From the NCBI RefSeq assembly GCF_026151205.1, contig NC_087084.1, positions 2,236,743 to 2,300,742 of the forward strand: 64,000 nt of DNA. The letters run 5' to 3'. Position 1 is the stretch's first letter; every line of letters begins with the position of its first letter. Position numbers and translations under genes: made by a program. The notes below the pieces were generated by a model. It saw only the letters and a program-made list of their open reading frames with translations. It made no database searches and was not told the DNA's origin. Shown here piece by piece: positions 61,501-64,000 of the stretch. This stretch comes from Bolinopsis microptera. Lineage: Eukaryota > Ctenophora > Tentaculata > Lobata > Bolinopsidae.

Positions 61501-63468
61501 CAATTCTGATTCAGAATGATCTTACAAAGGATCCTATGTTTAGAAACGTTGTAGACACTGAACTTCACACTCGATTTCACTTAACTTCTAGAGTAGATTT
61601 TTTGCTTGTGAAAATCAGTTTTTCTGAATTTTTTCCAAAAATAAGCATTTTGGGCTTTCATGACCTTCATAGTACTAATATAAACATGGTCATTGCAGTC
61701 ATTTTAAACTCAAGTTTGAGTCTCTAAGACCTTCAGAAGCTGAGATACATATTTCCCATATACGCACCTGATATGAAATATGGGCGTGGCTCCACAGGGT
61801 TGAAACTACTTATAGAATTTGCTTACTTTATCAATTCTAATTCAGAATGACCTAACAGAGGACCCTGTGTTTAGAAATCTTGTAGACACTGAACTGCTTA
61901 CTCGATTTTCACTAAATTTCTAGAGTAGATTTTTTTACTCACGCTCAAGTGAAAATCGGTTTTTCTGAATTTTTTCCAAAAATAAGCATTTTGGGCTTTC
62001 ATGACCTTCATAGTACTAATATAAACATGGTCATTGCGGTCATTTTAAACTCAAATTTGAGTCTCTAAGACCTTCAGAAGCTGAGATACATATTTCCCAT
62101 ATACGCACCTGATATGAAATATGGGCGTGGCTCCACAGGGTTGGGACTAGCGACACAAAATTCCCCCCTCGGTGATTTGAGTTACCAATGACCTATTTAA
62201 CCCGATTCAATAGCAAAAAACTCTATACATCGAAGTGCACACTCAACACCTCCCTGCTACTGGAGTATACGTTTACTAACAAAAATATGAAGTTATTTGA
62301 TCGATAAAAATACTACAGAATAGCCTCCCCAGCACGAGAATCCAAACAAACAATTTAAATTTTAAACCTTCTCAGGTGGTCGGCCAGCAGGGAAGATAGT
62401 CGCAAGGCTTGGATTTAAACGAACAGCCGTTATCACTACGACACTGGGCGTAGCTGCCTACCTTCTTATCGCCTTCATGTTCCCTCTGTTTTACAGTCAT
62501 TCAGTACCAGCTCTCTATCCTAACAGATGGGGTAACAACATGCTCGGTATCGCTATAGGTAAATTGTGGTTCATACCACGTTCCACAAGTAAACAGGGAC
62601 AAAAGGATTTCGCGATTATTTTGGCCAAAAATCGTGATACCGCCAATTTTAACAGACTAAACTGAAACATTAAACTATACATAAAATTTGTCGCAAATAA
62701 TGGGAAAAATCGCGATTCAATTCCGTACATGCCGCGATTTCCTTTTGTCCCTGCAAGTAAATGATCGTTTATACCAATCAAAATACACATAAAAATCAAC
62801 CCAATCGTTTCTGGACAACTTTTAATCGATTATACGGTCTGTTGTAGAGTGGAAAAAGGGTCTTTAAGTGGAAAGAAGGAAAGTGGTCACACTGGTCAGT
62901 GGTCGAATACGGTATGACGAATTTGCAGAAGTTATGGAACTAGATTAACAGTAGGTCAATCTAGTTAAATCTGGATATAGAGTGTGGCTACTTTATTTCT
63001 TGAGAACAGGGAACAACGAATACGATTGAAATGATAACAGATGAACTGATAAAAATATAGATCTACAAAATTAAATCTAGTAACGTTCAATGTTCCTAGC
63101 GTTTCGAATGGATATACCGTGAGCGGTGAGGCCCTCTAATTCTATCATTTTAGCATTATGATCAAATATTTTAACCGTCTATTTTAAATCGTTCCGCTAT
63201 AATATCATTACAATATAGTTACATGTTTCCAGGAATAATAGACGTCACAAACAACGTAATAATAACAACAGCTATAGGAACTGTCTACAAAGACGACTCA
63301 GCCCAAATATTTACTCTGGTAGTGCTTATGATGAACTCAAGCGGCATCATCCGCTATATCATGATGTCGTATATGCCTCTTGTTGCGATTGTATCTGTTA
63401 ATGTTATTGGGCTGGTTGGAAGTTGCGGCAGTTTATGTTTGATTCCTAGCTCAATGTTGCATTATTAG
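55561..63468 (+). CDS. UNC93-like major-facilitator membrane protein, copy in arm 2
   Basis: The first exon is either 55,561-55,671 or 55,928-55,957. Then come 56,967-57,080, 57,316-57,438, 57,666-57,783, 58,004-58,182, 58,506-58,625, 58,784-58,859, 59,038-59,136, 59,492-59,605, 62,376-62,558 and 63,233-63,468 (TAG). Exon lengths equal those of the arm 1 copy one for one, and the joined frame is 463 aa with the short first exon. The long first exon gives 37 residues starting MSAASPSSDSNLKKRLSKS and is followed by a GC donor. The exon at 58,784-58,859 also ends at a GC donor (GCAAGT). Differences from arm 1 within exons look minor (for example DGR versus NGR near 57,340), so both copies seem functional. 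Intron 9 has been enlarged by the 2.59-kb foldback and intron 10 by a hAT MITE. Confidence 0.8.
56285..56430. mobile_element. hAT-like MITE with G/C runs (arm 2 counterpart)
   Basis: Same element and position as 27,293-27,438 in arm 1, here reverse-complemented. The ends are CGGTGGCGTAACG and CGTTACGCCACTG, flanked by 'acatacgg' and 'acatactg'. The G-run lengths differ between the arms. Confidence 0.7.
57188..57217. repeat. Perfect 30-bp palindrome in arm 2 intron 2
   Basis: 'attttacttacct' followed by 'tataaggtaagtaaaat' is its own reverse complement. Arm 1 has only one half ('ataaggtaagtaaaattaag' near 26,499), so the palindrome arose in arm 2 or was lost in arm 1. Confidence 0.9.
59355..59491 (+). 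repeat. 68-bp duplication of the exon acceptor in the UNC93-like gene, arm 2 only
   Basis: 'gcttgctaattggattatca' plus 'ggtaactaattaa...tatct...aatcag|gtatatact' is present twice, placing acceptors before 59,424 and 59,492. Arm 1 has a single copy (24,338-24,415 region). The first acceptor leads to an in-frame TAA, so the second is the productive one. Confidence 0.85.
59679..62267. mobile_element. 2.59-kb foldback element with 3-bp target duplication, arm 2 only
   Basis: The ends TACTCCAGTAGCAGGGAGG and CCTCCCTGCTACTGGAGTA are perfect inverted repeats flanked by 'tac' on both sides (59,676-59,678; 62,268-62,270). Arm 1 carries the empty site with a single 'tac'. The inverted homology extends roughly 600 bp inward. 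The right half also carries a ~340-bp direct duplication (about 61,460-61,800 and 61,801-62,145). A second inner inverted pair links about 60,597 to 61,280. The minus/plus 80-codon frames are shadows of the inverted ends. No transposase is visible. A 3-bp duplication narrows the superfamily (PIF/Harbinger-, CACTA- or Zator-like) but does not decide it. Confidence 0.9.
62594..62753. mobile_element. 160-bp hAT-type MITE, arm 2 only
   Basis: Ends CAGGGACAAAAGGA and the complementary CCTTTTGTCCCTG are flanked by 'caagtaaa' at 62,586-62,593 and 62,754-62,761. It shares its ends and inner 'ttggccaaaa' and 'gcgacaaa/tttgtcgc' blocks with the copy at 38,366-38,497. The matching site in arm 1 (near 23,840) lacks it, along with a few neighbouring bases. 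Confidence 0.88.
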
Positions 63469-64000
63469 TGTCCCACGTAGCAGTGTTGTTTAATTTTGAC
63501 TACAGTTATATGTCCAATTATAAAGATTCAATGATTAATAACTGGTTCATCGATATTTTAGCTATAAAACAGTAATCCTGCTCCCAGCAATCTAATGGGT
63601 ATTAAATTGTGACGAAAATATTTTCACGGTGAATGCAAATGAAGGATCAATTTTGATTATTTTAGTTAATTGTTCATGTTTGATTTTAATTTTTCCGATT
63701 TATACTATTACTTATATTTAGATATTTAAAAATGGAAAAAATCAAAAAATTAGTGACTTCATAAATTGATTGTCATTTGTCATTGCATTGATTGTTTTAA
63801 CTTAAAGAATATTTTTTAAATCGATATTTTTGTCCTAGGAGCTAAGTATGAATATTGCACTATAATACACATTGATTAAAACATTAATACTAATTATTAA
63901 TTAACAAAATACGTAAATTTATTTTAAAGAAAATTCGCCGAACAACAAAGCTATACATGCCGTCGCCCATCATGCCTTTGTATTGGCCATGCCATGCATT
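63469..64000. other. 3' flank of the UNC93-like gene, end of window
   Basis: Reverse complement of 22,831-23,352 with a few substitutions and small indels. No further feature is seen, and the homology is still running at the window end. Confidence 0.8.

Noticed and set aside
59878-61727. Matching 79-80 codon frames MHTLSILIQNDLTKD... on both strands
   Set aside because: They are mirror copies in the inverted ends of the foldback, with no gene context.

Overview
The window is nuclear DNA of an animal, most likely an invertebrate. It is AT-rich, its genes are split by many short introns with GT/GC...AG borders, and it carries a non-LTR retrotransposon, many foldback and MITE elements, satellites and microsatellites. 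I could not settle the taxon. A cnidarian or other early-branching invertebrate would fit, but that is inference.

Layout. 1-17,079: a head-to-tail array of a ~4.2 kb unit (four full copies and one cut copy). The 3' part of each unit holds a small gene-like segment for a secreted protein on the + strand. Every copy is riddled with single-base indels, probably uncorrected long-read error. 17,080-19,860: an internally deleted non-LTR retrotransposon with a long reverse-transcriptase ORF. 19,861-22,740: a 366-bp satellite whose unit is itself a dimer. 22,831-33,668: 'arm 1', with a complete 463-aa UNC93-like membrane protein gene on the - strand and, divergently, the 5' end of a GPR180/TMEM145-like receptor gene on the + strand. 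That receptor gene continues through unique sequence to ~41.7 kb. It is followed by a 193-codon single-exon ORF (41,970-42,548), a long intergenic stretch, a PAN/lectin-like/CCP membrane protein gene (46,198-47,645) and a fragment of the 4.2 kb unit with nested insertions (48.5-50 kb). 50,503-50,602: exactly 100 N. 50,603-64,000: 'arm 2', the reverse complement of arm 1, with a second intact UNC93-like gene (+ strand) and the 5' end of a second receptor gene (- strand) running into the gap. The fixed-size gap suggests that arm 2 may be the alternative haplotype of arm 1 scaffolded in inverted orientation; a true inverted duplication is the other reading.

The two arms act as natural empty-site controls. 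They show recent insertions: a 731-bp foldback with an 8-bp target duplication in arm 1, and a 2.59-kb foldback with a 3-bp target duplication plus a hAT-type MITE in arm 2.

The most striking pattern is that tandem repeats in the genes are repeatedly centred on splice sites. In the receptor gene a 54-bp minisatellite (14 copies before the exon copy) carries the 3' splice site and the first codons of exon 2, stays in the exon's reading frame and is open for its last 11 copies. Exon 3 is preceded by five extra 62-bp acceptor copies, and exon 8 by one extra 51-bp acceptor plus branch-point copy. The donor of exon 3 is copied among (GA)n tracts, and the donor of exon 7 runs straight into a GTTC/GTTT microsatellite. 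In arm 2 the UNC93-like gene has gained a 68-bp acceptor duplication that arm 1 lacks. This looks like an ongoing process generating alternative splice sites, and possibly variable N-terminal repeats.
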